Under the pieces are notes generated by a model. It was not told the DNA's origin. It searched no databases and worked only from the letters and a program-made list of their open reading frames with translations. DNA of 62,000 nucleotides. It comes from Acanthaster planci. Its lineage: Eukaryota > Echinodermata > Asteroidea > Valvatida > Acanthasteridae. The stretch spans positions 1,622,240 through 1,684,239 of the forward strand of contig NW_019091358.1 of assembly GCF_001949145.1 (NCBI RefSeq), given 5' to 3'. Below, piece after piece: positions 1 through 12,700 of the stretch (position 1 is the first letter of the stretch; each line of letters opens with the position of its first letter). The position numbers and the translations under genes are program-made.

Positions 1-22
1 CGACGCACGACACGACGGCAGA
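1..22. repeat. Fragment of CGACG-rich minisatellite at window edge
   Basis: The first 22 bases are built from CGACGCACGACACGACGGCA-like units. The same units fill the arms of the foldback element at 26199-28190. It is probably the end of another copy cut by the window edge. The match is short, so this is tentative. Confidence 0.35.
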
Positions 23-3000
23 TATGGAATTCCATACTCTTGACATACCATTCCACTGCCACAATAGACCTTTCTTTCGTGCCTCATTCCTTCTTTAGAA
101 AATAAAATGAAACATGGAGACACCACTGTTAAATATCAGTACGGATGTGAAACCCACTGACAATGTTATGGGGTGCAAACGTAACAGCTGAGAGACAAAC
201 ATACAGAAATTGCGAATCGACTTCAGTGCGCCACAAATTTTCACGGCGAAATTGTAGGTCTCTAATTTTCAGCTCCAGAGCCTAAAATTCGCAAAAAGTA
301 TTGATGTAATTTATGCAAGGTTTGTAATTTGGTTAGACTGCACAGGCCTGTCGCATGACCAACCGTTGCTTCGTGTCCTGTCAATTGCAATGCATGCTTG
401 CACGTCCAGCAATACATCCGTAGGTGTGTGCCAAGTCACGACAGCGAGCTTGTGATGGGAGTCCCCCTTCCTTTTCCCAAGTACACATCACCGGTGAACT
501 TGGTGCTAGGCCAGAGCGGAAACCCTGGATTTCGATGCCTCAAGTTGGTGAATAAAGGCAGGGTCGCGGGTTATTGCGAACCTGGCAGTTGTAGAAGTAA
601 TTACCCTCGGATTGCAGTTATCGAGGCATCGACCGCATTCTTGATATGAAAATAATTATGGTATCCTTGTATACATAGCACTGGGGGAGGGGTTTACGCG
701 TTGTGTGCGTACAACGACCTGTGCGCCTATTCCATTCATTAAAAGGGGGTGTTCATAAGGAACTGTTTCATTTAAAGCTAAAATCTCCAGCGTTTCTATA
801 GGCTTATTGAAGCACTCGTTCTATTTCCAATGTGTTCACCAGCCCTTTGTTTCATGGAGATTCTGGAAAAGGATTCCCATTTTGGCTTCTCGATCTGCTG
901 TGAATCCTGCACGCAAACACGCCTTTAATGCACATGCTGTGCCGTGATCTCCTCAAAATAATACCCCTAAAATCCACGCATAACAACGATTTATTTTGTA
1001 AAACTCCCACCTTCAGCATTGAGTTTTTTTCCTGAAATGCATGTTAAAGGCATCACCTTCAAAATGTCGTTTAAAGGAAATATTTCCCTTCAACATGACT
1101 TGCACCATTATAAAAAGTGATGCGTCTCATTCAAATTTTGTCCATTAAGTTTGGTACGCGTATAGTCATAAAGTTCTTTACTTTACGTTCGATCAAAACT
1201 TACACTACAACGCGTGGAGCTAGATGCAACACGAACAACCGACCAACATCACAGAAACCCTGGCAACAAAGTTGGCACTGCACGGTCAAAAAGGAATAGC
1301 AAGTAAACAAAATGAAACAAAATATTTATGCTAAAGACAGTTTTCAACTCGAAAATTACCTTTTCTGATACAAATGGAAGTCCCATATAAGTAATATATT
1401 ATACTACGGATTTAAACACTTGGAATCACATTTGAAATTATCAATTAAAACATCGCTAGCTGTTCGTGGTTTCGAAGACTTGTAAGAAAGAAAGGATGTG
1501 CACGCCATCGCCGTACAATACTGAATTAGAAGAGTTTGAACGTTGGGGGCGCTTGTCGCACAACTCCCTTCTGTCCCCCCCCCGCACTTGCATTCATGTT
1601 ACACCGGCAGTGGACCATTACAACGAACCATTTTTGCTTGTGTTTCCATACAATGATACACGTTGGTTCAATAATATGTTGAAAATATTTTTGAATTTTC
1701 AAAATTAAAAATGGCTTACTTCCATTCAACCGATATCTTCCACCTCAGTGAATAGTGACATGTATACCTCCCGCTGCATCGAAAATAATTCCCACTAGTT
1801 CTGTTTATATTGTCAATTACTTCTGCAAATTGCAGTTCCTGCGACACATTCCAAACTGTTCTCGTAACGAAAAGCTCCTTAATTTTTTGGATGTAGACCT
1901 TCTAGTTCACGTGCAGAAAAACTTCCGGGACGCGTTTTATCTCACTTTTTTGACAAGTCCTGCTTGCTTTGTATGACAACACAAACTGTGTCGCGTTTTC
2001 ATGTTAGAACATACCGGTAGCAGCTCGCCCAGCTTGCCCTTGCCATTTCATTTTGAATTAATCTGAAGGTAAGGGTGTCGCATCATTGACACTCTAAGTG
2101 GGCTCCCCGCGCCCTATACGGGCAGTAGTTTATTGCTTGAGCCATGGCCTTTTCATATAATCAAAGTGCGCGGGTCACTTGCCAAGTGGCTCAACACTGA
2201 CCCGAATCCGACCAAACACCCAATCGAGATATCCTCTGCGTCATTTATCATCCCGATAAGCTGAGAGCTTTGGTTTTAACGGTGGCGTGTCAAAAATCCT
2301 CCCGAGTTTTAGGTTGGCGTCGGTCGTGGTTGAAGGAATTTATTGGTACCGTAGTCAAAGAGATGCTACATGACACGGGCGGGAACCGCTCAAAATTTCA
2401 CAATGGACAAGTACACGTTTAGCTGCCGTAGAGAGAAGGGGGTATAGAGACTTGCGCTAGATACAACGCTGGTACACTAGCCTAACCACTGTGAGTGGCC
2501 GCAAATTTTCAAACAATTTAGTGAAGACGTTTATGGAAATGTATATGTATTTGAGTGGAGATTGCACTTTTCCATCTAACCGGTACGTGTGCCCAACTGC
2601 TAACACTTATCCCATTACTCCAACCAAGGAAGACTTCAACGTAAACTTCCATCCCAGCAAGTCAAGTCATTTTTCAAGAGGCTACCGTTGCCATCATTCT
2701 GTCTTCAAATTAGCGTATGATCGAATACCGACTGCTCCCAGCTCCCCGAAGCCATAAATCCGGTCCCTTACTGCTCATTCTCTACCGCATACGCTCGGCA
2801 CGGCACGTCAATTCACATCCCGTAACATCTTATCATTGTGCGCTGTCTTAATGGACACAAAATGAGTCTTACGAGTGAAAGTAAATTAACTGACGCAACT
2901 TGCCAAGTATGACCCTGACTTTTGCAGTGAATGCCCTTTTTATGATGCGGCATGTCGCGCGCAGTTAATGTGATGCATGAAGTGTGCACGTGTGTCCGTA

Positions 3001-3158
3001 CACGCATTCGTCAGTGATCCGTGGACAGTCCTTGCAAAAAGGGACCCGGGTTTAGCTGCTGGGGTAAGGGAGACAATTAATCTGAATGCATTGACACATG
3101 TTTCTCCCTGTGACTTCCTAGATTGTGTTCCTCGTGTTTACTACTGTCAAAAACGACC
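23..3158. other. Upstream non-coding sequence
   Basis: I see no convincing gene here. Open frames of up to 88 codons exist but show no family resemblance and have no splice context. There is no clear TATA box in the 100 bases before the ATG at 3159. The promoter and 5' untranslated region of the ADAMTS-like/papilin-type gene should lie in this stretch, or further upstream if there is a non-coding first exon. Confidence 0.5.
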
Positions 3159-3245
3159 ATGGCAGTCAAGAGAGTCAGCATTGTCTTAGCAATTGTGTTT
3201 GTGACATCAGCGGGCGCACTGAGCAGTCATCTCAGAACCAGGGAG
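3159..3245 (+). CDS. Exon 1: signal peptide of secreted ADAMTSL/papilin-like protein
   Basis: Encodes residues 1-29. The ATG sits in a good Kozak context (GACCATGG). Lys4 and Arg5 form a basic n-region, residues 6-17 form a hydrophobic core, and Ala18-Gly19-Ala20 fits a signal peptidase site, so the mature chain would start at Leu21. The exon ends with GAG followed by the donor GTAAGT, giving a phase-0 junction. That matches the phase-0 acceptor of the thrombospondin-repeat exon at 17070, which is the next recognisable exon. Family members of this type begin with a signal peptide directly before the first thrombospondin repeat, which supports joining the two. The join across 13.8 kb is an inference; an unseen small exon between them is possible. 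Confidence 0.75.
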
Positions 3246-3769
3246 GTAAGTGTGCTTTTATCATCCTGGTATAAATGCTTCACTATACATACTTTTTGCA
3301 GCTATCGTTTGTGCCCACTGTGTCATATGTCACCTTCGAAGAGGACAGATTATTTGTAAGCAGTTTGAATTCGTGCTCGCGTTAAAATGATTCCTTTTAT
3401 ACTACAGTTTGTTAGATATGAGTGGCTCAGTATTTGACTTTGCAGTTACATTTCGTGTGGAAACTCGATAAAAGCTGTTGCCTTCAGGAAAGGAGAGATA
3501 TAATTATCGGTTGAGGTTCGATGGGCACAAGGTAACAATGAAGTGGTGTCTATCTTCAAGTGTGCAACTCGTGTTAACACAAGTATACTCCTGAGCACAC
3601 GGAGTTCGACGTGCGGGTCAACGAGAGCACGCACCATTTTCCTTCACTCGGGAGTCAACACGACTAGCACGCGCGCACGGGCGCTAACGCTCCCATTTAT
3701 TCGAACCCCCTTTCTCCTGGGACTCGCGCGTATTCCATTCGTTTGCACTACTCTTCCTCCATGGTTCAA

Positions 3770-4086
3770 AATGACGTCACGCTTGAGCGTTGACTTCCGG
3801 TTCCCTGGTTCCATTTTCAATACTCGACTTGGGCTCTGTCTCAGGCTTCAACTGTTTTTTACTACCTGACTTTGAAGTTGTAAGCGCAATATTAAGTCAA
3901 AACATCAAAAAGATGCAAAAGAGCCAAAAGTGAATTACAGTACCTCGATTTAATTTAAACGCTTCAGGCCCACAGTCAGGGAATTAGCTTCGAAGCCTGA
4001 GACGGAGACGAAGTTGAGTATTGGAAAACAGGCATGTAACTCAATGTGAAGTGGGCGTGGTTTAAACTGAAATGACGTCACACTTC
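3770..4086. repeat. Inverted-repeat unit bounded by direct ATGACGTCAC motifs
   Basis: An imperfect inverted repeat pairs about 3814-3852 with about 3990-4026. The shared core on each arm reads like CAATACTC.ACTT...CTC.GTCTCAGGCTTC. The pair is enclosed by direct repeats AAATGACGTCAC at about 3770 and 4071. It may be a decayed MITE; no target duplication is certain. Confidence 0.45.
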
Positions 4087-4179
4087 TGAACCGGATTGAA
4101 GCTGCTCTTGTTCAATCATCCGCGCCAAACTTGGCTGGTACAGGCTTGAGCGTGCAGATTACTATGACAGCATGGCTTC

Positions 4180-4315
4180 ATTAGCCTTTCAGAAGTATGG
4201 CGGACACAATAGGAGGGCGCTGTTTGAAGTGGTAAATTTGGAGCAAACACAAAAGATTTTACCCAAACTAAATTGCACCCTCCTATTGTGTCCACCATAC
4301 CTCTAAAAGGCTAAT
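4180..4315. repeat. 136-bp MITE-like hairpin
   Basis: The left arm (4180-4217) and right arm (4278-4315) are inverted copies of each other with few mismatches. Both carry GGACACAATAGGAGGG on one strand or its complement, and the outer ends read ATTAGCC and GGCTAAT. Only about 60 bases separate the arms. This is the form of a small non-autonomous inverted-repeat transposon. Confidence 0.65.
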
Positions 4316-4379
4316 TGTGATAGCTTGATGATCAACTTGGGATACTTTGTAAGTAAATTTTATCGCGCATGAAGAAGGA

Positions 4380-4475
4380 GGAATACTTATACCAACACAG
4401 CAAAGCCCACCAGCCCAGCCCAAGCCAACCCAGCCTCGAGCCCAGCCAAGCCCAGCACAGCACAGCACAATGTCA
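4380..4475. repeat. CCCAGC-rich low-complexity stretch
   Basis: Irregular short units of CCCAGC, CCAGCC and CAGCA follow one another, ending in GCACAGCACAGCACA. The reverse strand gives a Gly/Trp-rich chance reading frame. No other function is visible. Confidence 0.6.
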
Positions 4476-5573
4476 CCTTTTCTTGTATGATAACCTTTCT
4501 CTGAAGTGCAAAACATGTTTTTATATACTTCATTCGTTGAGCTGAAAGGCAACAAACGAATTTTGAAACAGTAGGCCTACATTTGGCGAATCACCTTTCT
4601 ATTTCTGCAATCGACCGAAAACAGTGTAGACTCGTGACTGCGTTTAAACAAAAATTTAGGTAATCACTTAAGTGGCACAGATGGCTAATGAACCCTTTCA
4701 AGTACAATAATCTCAAGATCATCGAGGAAGAGAGCCTTCAACATCCCAGTGAGTCACACACTGGCGTCAAGGCGTCCGCGGTTCAGTTTCAACGGGGACG
4801 CAGCGATGCTGTGCGCCTGGAAATCGTACGGGACTGTTTCGCCCAAATGACTGTTGACGTACGGCCGTCTGAGCTCAGCGGCTGACGCAGTTTAGTCTAC
4901 GTGAAGAACTGCTCTCTCCGCCCCCACCCGTCCTGGGTGGTCTCTTTGTGCGAGGAACCTTGATTTAAGCACTACCAAACTGCTGTGATTTCTTTGATAT
5001 CATGGAACTATGGTATAGCTTCATGTTTATATTGATCCAAGATTTTAATCTCAAAATACAAATTGTCGGTATAAAAGGCTAATGTGCACCTAAGCACGCG
5101 ATTAATCGTGATCATCGTCTCAAATAGTACCAATGCATGGCATGCAATGTTTCTGAAAGTGTTTTGACATTTTAGCGCTTTTTAAAAGTAACACAAATCG
5201 AATAATTGTATTTTTCCAGTCTTTCACGTTCAACTCCGCCCTCACAAATTCATGGATAGGCCTATAGGGACCACTGACACCCGTAAAATCCCACACGATA
5301 AAAGGGTCGATCCCCAAACAAGGTCTCAACATATCTCAAGAACAAATCTTTACACACAAACACTCTCAAAACAAAACAAAACAACACAACACAACAAAAC
5401 AAATAGAAAGGAAACCAACTGAAGGTCAGTGTACGCCTTCTTTATCATGCATTATTAACCTTAACCCTCAGGATGCATAAAGATTATTCAGAACTGTTAC
5501 TGTCTAAACAAAATTGATCCAGCTAATTTGAAATTCAGTCAGTTGAAAGAAAATACGAGATAATGGATCAGTG

Positions 5574-6164
5574 CCCAATTTCACAGCACTGCTTACTGTG
5601 GAATTCTGCGCTCGCGAGGCACCGTTAGCATAGAGTCTATTTCATGGGCTCCGTAAGCGAGGAGTCTACGCTTAAAAGGCTTGCGCAGAAACTCTGCGCT
5701 TGAAGGCCGATTTGACCTTTACAAAGGAGACAAATGGCGATTGGTCGCTGTTTTCAAGACAGAAGGCCACACATAATCCACGACCTGCAAAATCCTAATG
5801 AAAACAAGTTTAGGCCAGAATGTTAACCCGAAATATAAATCCCTCTTTGTAACGGAAGCCACAAAGATTCATCTTGTGCATCCTTAGAAATTAACAGTTA
5901 TTCACCTTGAAGGCTTTTTAAACATGTACTGTGAAGACACCAGTTACCTGTTGTGGAACTTTCCATAGAGTAACCACATGGCTTACTACATTATTCCGCG
6001 CAGCAGACGGCGAACTTTTTTTTTTTCAGTAGACGATTGCAAAACACGCATGCGCATTGACAAATATTCCTCAATAACCGTAGCAAGAATTTTTTTTTGG
6101 CCGTGAAATAGGATCGCCCACATACTAAGAATTTTCTGGTACCCGTAAGCGCCGTGAAATTGGG
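5574..6164. repeat. Inverted pair of CCCAATTTCAC-type ends
   Basis: CCCAATTTCACAGCAC followed by TGCTTAC at 5574-5595 is matched on the opposite strand at 6145-6164 by CCCAATTTCACGGCGCTTAC. Weaker inner copies of the motif lie near 5637-5660 and 6100-6115. This may be an old MITE about 590 bp long, or two solo copies in opposite orientation. Confidence 0.4.
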
Positions 6165-6830
6165 ACCACTTTAACAACCTTGCATATTAACCTGAAGAAA
6201 AAGGGATTTCCCACCCCTGCTGAATCCAATTAAGAAATTGTTATTCCCACTCGTGTAACAGTAATTGTCACAAAGTAGACGGTTAATTGTATTATCGCAG
6301 CCGGAAGATCACAGTCAATTTCTCGACCTCCTCAAGGTTCCGTATAGGCGCCAAACGGTGGCCGAGAAGGCACTAATCCCACCCGTGGACTACCCTGTCC
6401 CCGCTGCGATCTCCACACGTCTCGTCAAAATCCACTCAGGCCCCACTTAAGCCACAAAGGAGTTGACAATTATCGAGTAAATTGAACCACCAAGTAGAAA
6501 ATAGGAATGACCTCTGATTCCATGATCGACCACTGAGGAATTAGGTAGTATTTGTAAGGGACAACCGAGCTGCGAATTTTGACTGGTTGATTCGCCCCCC
6601 CTGGTCGCTTTGATTATGTTGATTGGAAACACGTGGAATTCATTTCCATATTTCTCGCTTCTTCCCCGCTGAAGGTGCAGTCTTTTAACACTTTTAGTGG
6701 GTTGGCTGTACCCAGGCAGTGTGCATCCTATAATCCTCACTATTGATGAGTAATAGTTTATAACAGGACCCGCAGGAAGGATATTTTAGCAGAAACGGAG
6801 TGCGATATTTCGTTTACTGTGCTACCAAAA

Positions 6831-6848
6831 AAATAAATAAATAAATAA
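6831..6848. repeat. (TAAA)n microsatellite
   Basis: About four and a half uninterrupted AAAT/TAAA units follow a short A run. Confidence 0.85.
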
Positions 6849-9665
6849 GCTTGACTTAACTGAACCTTCCTACTCGACCAAACACGACAGAAGCAATGCT
6901 CGGAAAAACACACCCACAAAAAAGACAGAATAAATAAACAACTTAAAAAGCAAACAAAAACAGAGAAATGACAACCCTACCTTTCATTAAAAAATTCCAG
7001 GACAGTAGCTGAGGCTCTACTTTGGATCTCCCGGTTTCACATTTATTGGACTTGTAGTTTAGGTCTTTAGCGGCATTACGGACTTTGTTCAGAGTATAAG
7101 CCAAGTTATGTTCACAGTACAAAATTGTTACTTTGATCAAAGTTCATCTTTACAAAAGTATGATAAAGTGCGGGGTTTAACGAAAACAGATTTAAAATAT
7201 TCGAGATAGGCCTAAGCCTACAATTTACAAATAAAATGGCAGGACACAAGATATATCTCGACGCTATCCGATCACGCCGTACTTCGACTTCTCAGTTGGT
7301 ATGACCTTACATGTACGTGACTCTGATGTGACCTTGAATATAATCCCTCGAAGGCCCCGGCGACACACCTGTTAGCCCCTTCAGATATAGCTCCCCGAAC
7401 CCCCCAGAAATGTACAACACTCGCCAGATATTTGAAGGTAGCCTAGTTATTGATGATTAAAGGATTGCTTGACTCACGGTCTTGTATGATTGACGCTCGA
7501 AATTTATCAGAGAACTCACTTCGGTGTGTTATGAACTTTACAGTAAAATTCATCGTCGTAGCAGAAAGAACCACTGATCTGTGGGCTGACCAGAACGAGT
7601 TTTCATTGTCAACAGATACCTGTGAAACGACACACCAAACAGTACAAGGTGGTAATTGATGAGCAAGCCCAATTACCAATTGGGTGAAGTTAAGGCTTAG
7701 GCCATCTTTTCTGACATGGATAAGTGAAATTCAGTTGAAGAAAACCGTAACAGAAACCTGTCTTGTCTTTAAATTGGACAGTTGTTTCTAAAACCAACAT
7801 GCTGAAACACTTTAGTTCAGACGTCGGCTCACGTAATTAGCGCGATATTAAAATTTGGATTTTTCTCAATGTGCATGTAATACATCGTTCCGAAATAAGT
7901 TCTAGTTGCACAGGTTCATCGCTTTTTATTAGGGTTTGTGAACGGCATGGGTGTTATTGCTGTAGCATGCATACTACAATAAATGTGGAATGTTAAGCTG
8001 AGCACGCAACACCTGTTATATGTACCACTTTTCCACTCATATTTCTTCTCCAAATTCGAATGTGTCAGCTTTTGATAAATCAATTCACCGATGGAATCTC
8101 GGACAATTGCTCGAAAAATCAGACTCTCAACAAGACAGCATATGGCACCAGGTGCACAAGGGCGAGGGGCTTCCAACAGGTGTTTCATCAATAGGCAACC
8201 ACCTGCCAACACCTGACAAGATCAATGACCTTTACGCTTCTCGAGGGGGACGAGATTGTTCAGAAGCACATTTCAACTTAGCGGCTATCTGACCGCCAAG
8301 TCGGGACACAGTGCATCCCGACTTTTGCTTGAATGATTGTGTTATGAGCGCTAATAGATTTTAAAATCCGAACCCTGATTGGATGATTAAGTTTATTTTA
8401 CTTGGGATGGATTTTACAGGCGCTGTTGTGAGACATAATAGGTATTTTTCCTATACTGTTGCGCAGCTACCGTCATCAAACAGCATACATAGAACATCAT
8501 ACATTCAAATTTGCTGTTTGCCTGGACTGTTTTGGCATAGTTAAATGAAGAATGCCAGAGAGTAAAGTGTAATATCCATCTGTTGACATTGTGAGAGATA
8601 GCTTTTCGCTGGTTATATCAAATGAGTTAGATTGAGTTCCGATAATCCAGGAGGCTCCGACCTAGGGCGTATGGAGTCTATGGACTGGTGCCTGTGAAAC
8701 CTGGCATATATAAGTATAATGCTAGGTTCAAATCTACTCCATAATTCATACGTTGCCTGCTTCGCTGTTGTACCTATAAAGTTAATATAAATTTCAGGAA
8801 CCTGTGCCTTCCCAGTATGTTCTTTTCAGCTTCGAATAATTCCCTTTATAAGTTCGTTCATGGCGTCCTTTGTTTTGATATAATGATCCTCGTTGCCACT
8901 GTCAGGAGCCTTAGGAAAACGATGATACCATGTCAGTTAGAGCGTCAACAATATACTGCTTTAATATGTGTGTTGCCGAAATGATCAATCATATTGCCCA
9001 ACTATGAGACGAGTCTTACTGTGCACGGGCTGCAATGTCAGATTTTGCCTGATTTTTTTTATATTTAACTTTTTATATCGTGATTTAAACGTTTCATAGA
9101 ACCACTGTCCCAGCATGACGTACGGTGATTTTTTTAGGCGTAACTCTGGACACAGTTGAGGGATTCAAAAGAACAAAATCCTTAAATACATGGGTTTTGT
9201 CATTGGCCATTTTACCCTTGCCGTTAAAGTAGGTCTTGTCAGCGCAGTTGACAGTACATTTTGCAGGAATCTGGACACCAATTTCACCGGCATGCAAACA
9301 CCACCTGACTAATGGCAAAACCATCTGAGCTGGCTCCTTCTTATTGAGTAATTATGAGAGTTGTTTCCTTCATCGGAAACATCTGAGATCGTTTTTCCAG
9401 TTTCATCGAGATTTTATACCGGTAACTCCCAAGGCCAGCTCCTCATGGAAAAGACCTATTATGGCGTGGGACTGTTTTTTAACTTGACGCCGTAAAATTT
9501 AGGTGCAATTTTGTTTTTAAATTACTCTGTCATTATAAATGTGTCGTTGCTTTAATAGTGAGCGTGACCATTTAAAATTAATCACCTTTTTGGAGCAAAC
9601 GTATTTCGGTGTTCAGAAAGAGTTACCATCCGATAAATGTTTTTGTGTCGTGTTACTATTAACAC

Positions 9666-9786
9666 ATCAACACGTATTTGTTTAAAGATAAACACCACAA
9701 CGTGTTTAGCTTTAGATTAGTGAAATCAACACGTATTTGTTTAAAGATAAACACCACAACGTGTTTAGCTTTAGATTAGTGAAATC
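9666..9786. repeat. Two-copy 59-bp tandem duplication
   Basis: Copy 1 begins ATCAACACGTATTTG at 9666 and copy 2 begins at 9725. I see no mismatch across the unit, so the duplication is recent or kept identical. Each unit contains an internal inverted pair (AACACGT and ACGTGTT). Confidence 0.9.
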
Positions 9787-12700
9787 ACAACATCTTCATA
9801 AAGTGTCACCAGGAGGGTGTTTAACACTCGTTTACTGTGTACCTCTCATCAAAGGGTGATTATTACGGCGCACATGATTGGAAAAAAACTATGGGAAGAA
9901 GGCAGGTCTTATTAGTATACTTATATAAACATGTACATTGTAATTGTCATTTTTTCCCTCTTTTTTAAACACTTACTCAGAAGCAATGCCCAGGCAAAAT
10001 ACTGGTTTAGTTTTAACAACCTCGTGAACTTTTTCAGATTAATTAAAAAGAAATATTTTTCAATAACTTGCAGTGTTACCCATTGCGATTCCTCAGATGC
10101 CTCTCGCACATGATAACATGCACTCGCTGAAAATGCGCAGCTTGTGTTAACGTCTCCCTTGCGCAAGCCACATGCCGGAAACCAAAGCTCAATTGCAGAG
10201 AGAAATTTCTCCCCATCTGTGCTGCCAATTCAACATCGCCGCACCTCGCTATATCAATCCGCACTTGACGTGCATCTGTTTACCTTTGACCTAACGTCGC
10301 CCAAGGCTTGCCAGGGATTATGTTGCACATTTTCCCAGCAAAGAACGTAGGAAGTGGTGCCGCTTTGCTGTTAAACTCGCAAGATTAAGAGAGGTAGGAT
10401 TTTGGTTGGAATTCCAAACTTCACTTGACGCTGTCAGTTGCGCCGACAATGCGCAATGAACTCATGATTCAAAGTCCCATCTCACTCTCCTTCTTCCGTG
10501 TTTTCTGCTCAAACAAATACCTGAAAGTCGAAACTCAACATAAAAAGAATTAGCCTTATGAGATTCTCAAGTCGGCCGATGGAAATTGAAATTGTTTTCA
10601 CTTGGGGAATCTTAAAATTAAAAAAATGAAAGCAAGGAAATAAAAGTTTATTACCAATTAATGTTATTAATGCTGATGAATAATTTGAAATTGGTAATTA
10701 ATTATATTTAAATGTTTTAAGCCCCATTTTGAAAAAAAAAATAATGAGGCATGGAACTAACACTTGCACACAGCATGTTGTTGCACAGGTTTTTTTTTAA
10801 ATACAGCTAGGAATGGCCACTTGCAACGAGCTATCCAAGGTTTTCGCGTGAAGATCACTGTATAGGCTATCCAACCCACTATGCCAGCGTTCAGCCAAAT
10901 AGGCCCACATCGCCAAGTTGAACCTCTTTTGACACAAACTCTTGCGTGCGTTGTTCAGATCCATCTCTTTCGACAGTGTCGGCCGTGGAGCGCAACTGCC
11001 ATACTCTTATTTTGTGGTCAAGAATGTCTAACATGCTTGGGATTAAGTCTGCTACAAACTGGAATGTAAAACATTTTACGATACAAGACTGCTGCTATGT
11101 GATGATATGAGAGACTTCTTATCATCACTATCATCCAATAGGATTTGTGCCCCACACTGATAGTCATACATTCGTACTGCTTTTACTCTCTTATCTGGTT
11201 AGACAGTTGCATCATATACATGCATATGTTTATGTTTTGGCAAAACAAGGAGATTATTTGACTCCATAGTGGGCATATAATCCAAATGTAACATGAGCGC
11301 TTGCAAAGTAAACATGGACAAAGTGTAAACATTTGTTTGACCACTCATCGCTCTTTGAAGAACATGCGATTTGAAAAAGCAGAGAAATTGACAATTGCAT
11401 GAGACACCTTATTCTGTAAACAAGAAAAACGCCTATAAACTTGTATCGGTTGGCAGGAACTCTGGATGATCTTGTGAAATTAGTATTTCCCAGAGAAATG
11501 TCGAGAGGACCTCCATGGGGGCATAAATAGCATTAAGGCATTTTTGCCCAAAAATAGCAAGATGTCTCTATTTCTCAATGGATAGTCAAGTCAGAAGTAG
11601 AACCCTACCGAATTCTGAACTCCTGAAGAAATCTTCAGTTCATACTGTACAGCGTCGCATAGGCCTATAGGGCCTATACCTTCCAGTGCTTCAGTGGTGA
11701 CCAGTTTTTGAACTTTTCCAAATCATTGTTCAAATTTTACTTCTGAAAGCCATTGTCAGACTAAAATTTACACTTGTATTTAGCAAAGCCCATGAAAGGG
11801 AAAGAATGGTCACCATGCTTTAAATAGGCCATAAATTTTCACAAAATGAAAAAAAAATCTCCCCTGAAAAACCGCACGGAATTTGACATTGAACAGTTAC
11901 ACACAATGGTTGGTATGGCATAACTCAATGTCAAGAATTTCCCAGCAGGTTTAGCCCAAGGTTGTTGATTTTTGTTCGTCGTAGGATGTTCAAAACCACG
12001 AATCCTCAACACCCATCAAATAGTTTACAACTTCGCGGGCCAAGATCATAACAAAAGAGGAACTTAATCTTGGCACAGACATAACAGTAACAATAGATGT
12101 ACGATGTAGTTTGACTGTGAAACGTTTGTATATTACATTGCCACTTGATAAGCCCGACACATCAATCATTCCAGTTTGTGTGTCCTCGCCGTTTGGTCTT
12201 GTGCAAACCTTCATCACAGGTCGTTGCGGACCGTATCGTATTTGTGTATCAAGATCAACCAAAATAAGGGTTTTAACATTGAAATTTAAAGTTGATTGCA
12301 TCGCAGTGTACTTTGTGAGTTACTATATTCTTGGCCCTCTGTAATCAGGACAGTTTCTGGCCGTTCCGGTTGTCTGTATAATCACTGACAGCAAAAGACT
12401 TGTCACATATTTACTCTTATATTGTCAACTTTCTGCAGATTGACGATGGTTAATCTTCGATGACTCCTTGAACACTTTTCATGGGGATATAATGATGCGT
12501 GTGCTGAGGGTTATTTGCACCTGTGCCAATGAAAAAAGATGGTGCCAGTTGTCTGGCATCACAGTACAAGGCGTGCTTTGCTTGGAGCACTGGTTGGCAT
12601 ATAATCAGTGAATGTTCTTCCTCGAGTGACGCCTGTTCGATTCGATACGTGCTTCTAACATATTTTAATATTCATCAGGACATTATTGAGGTTCGGATTT

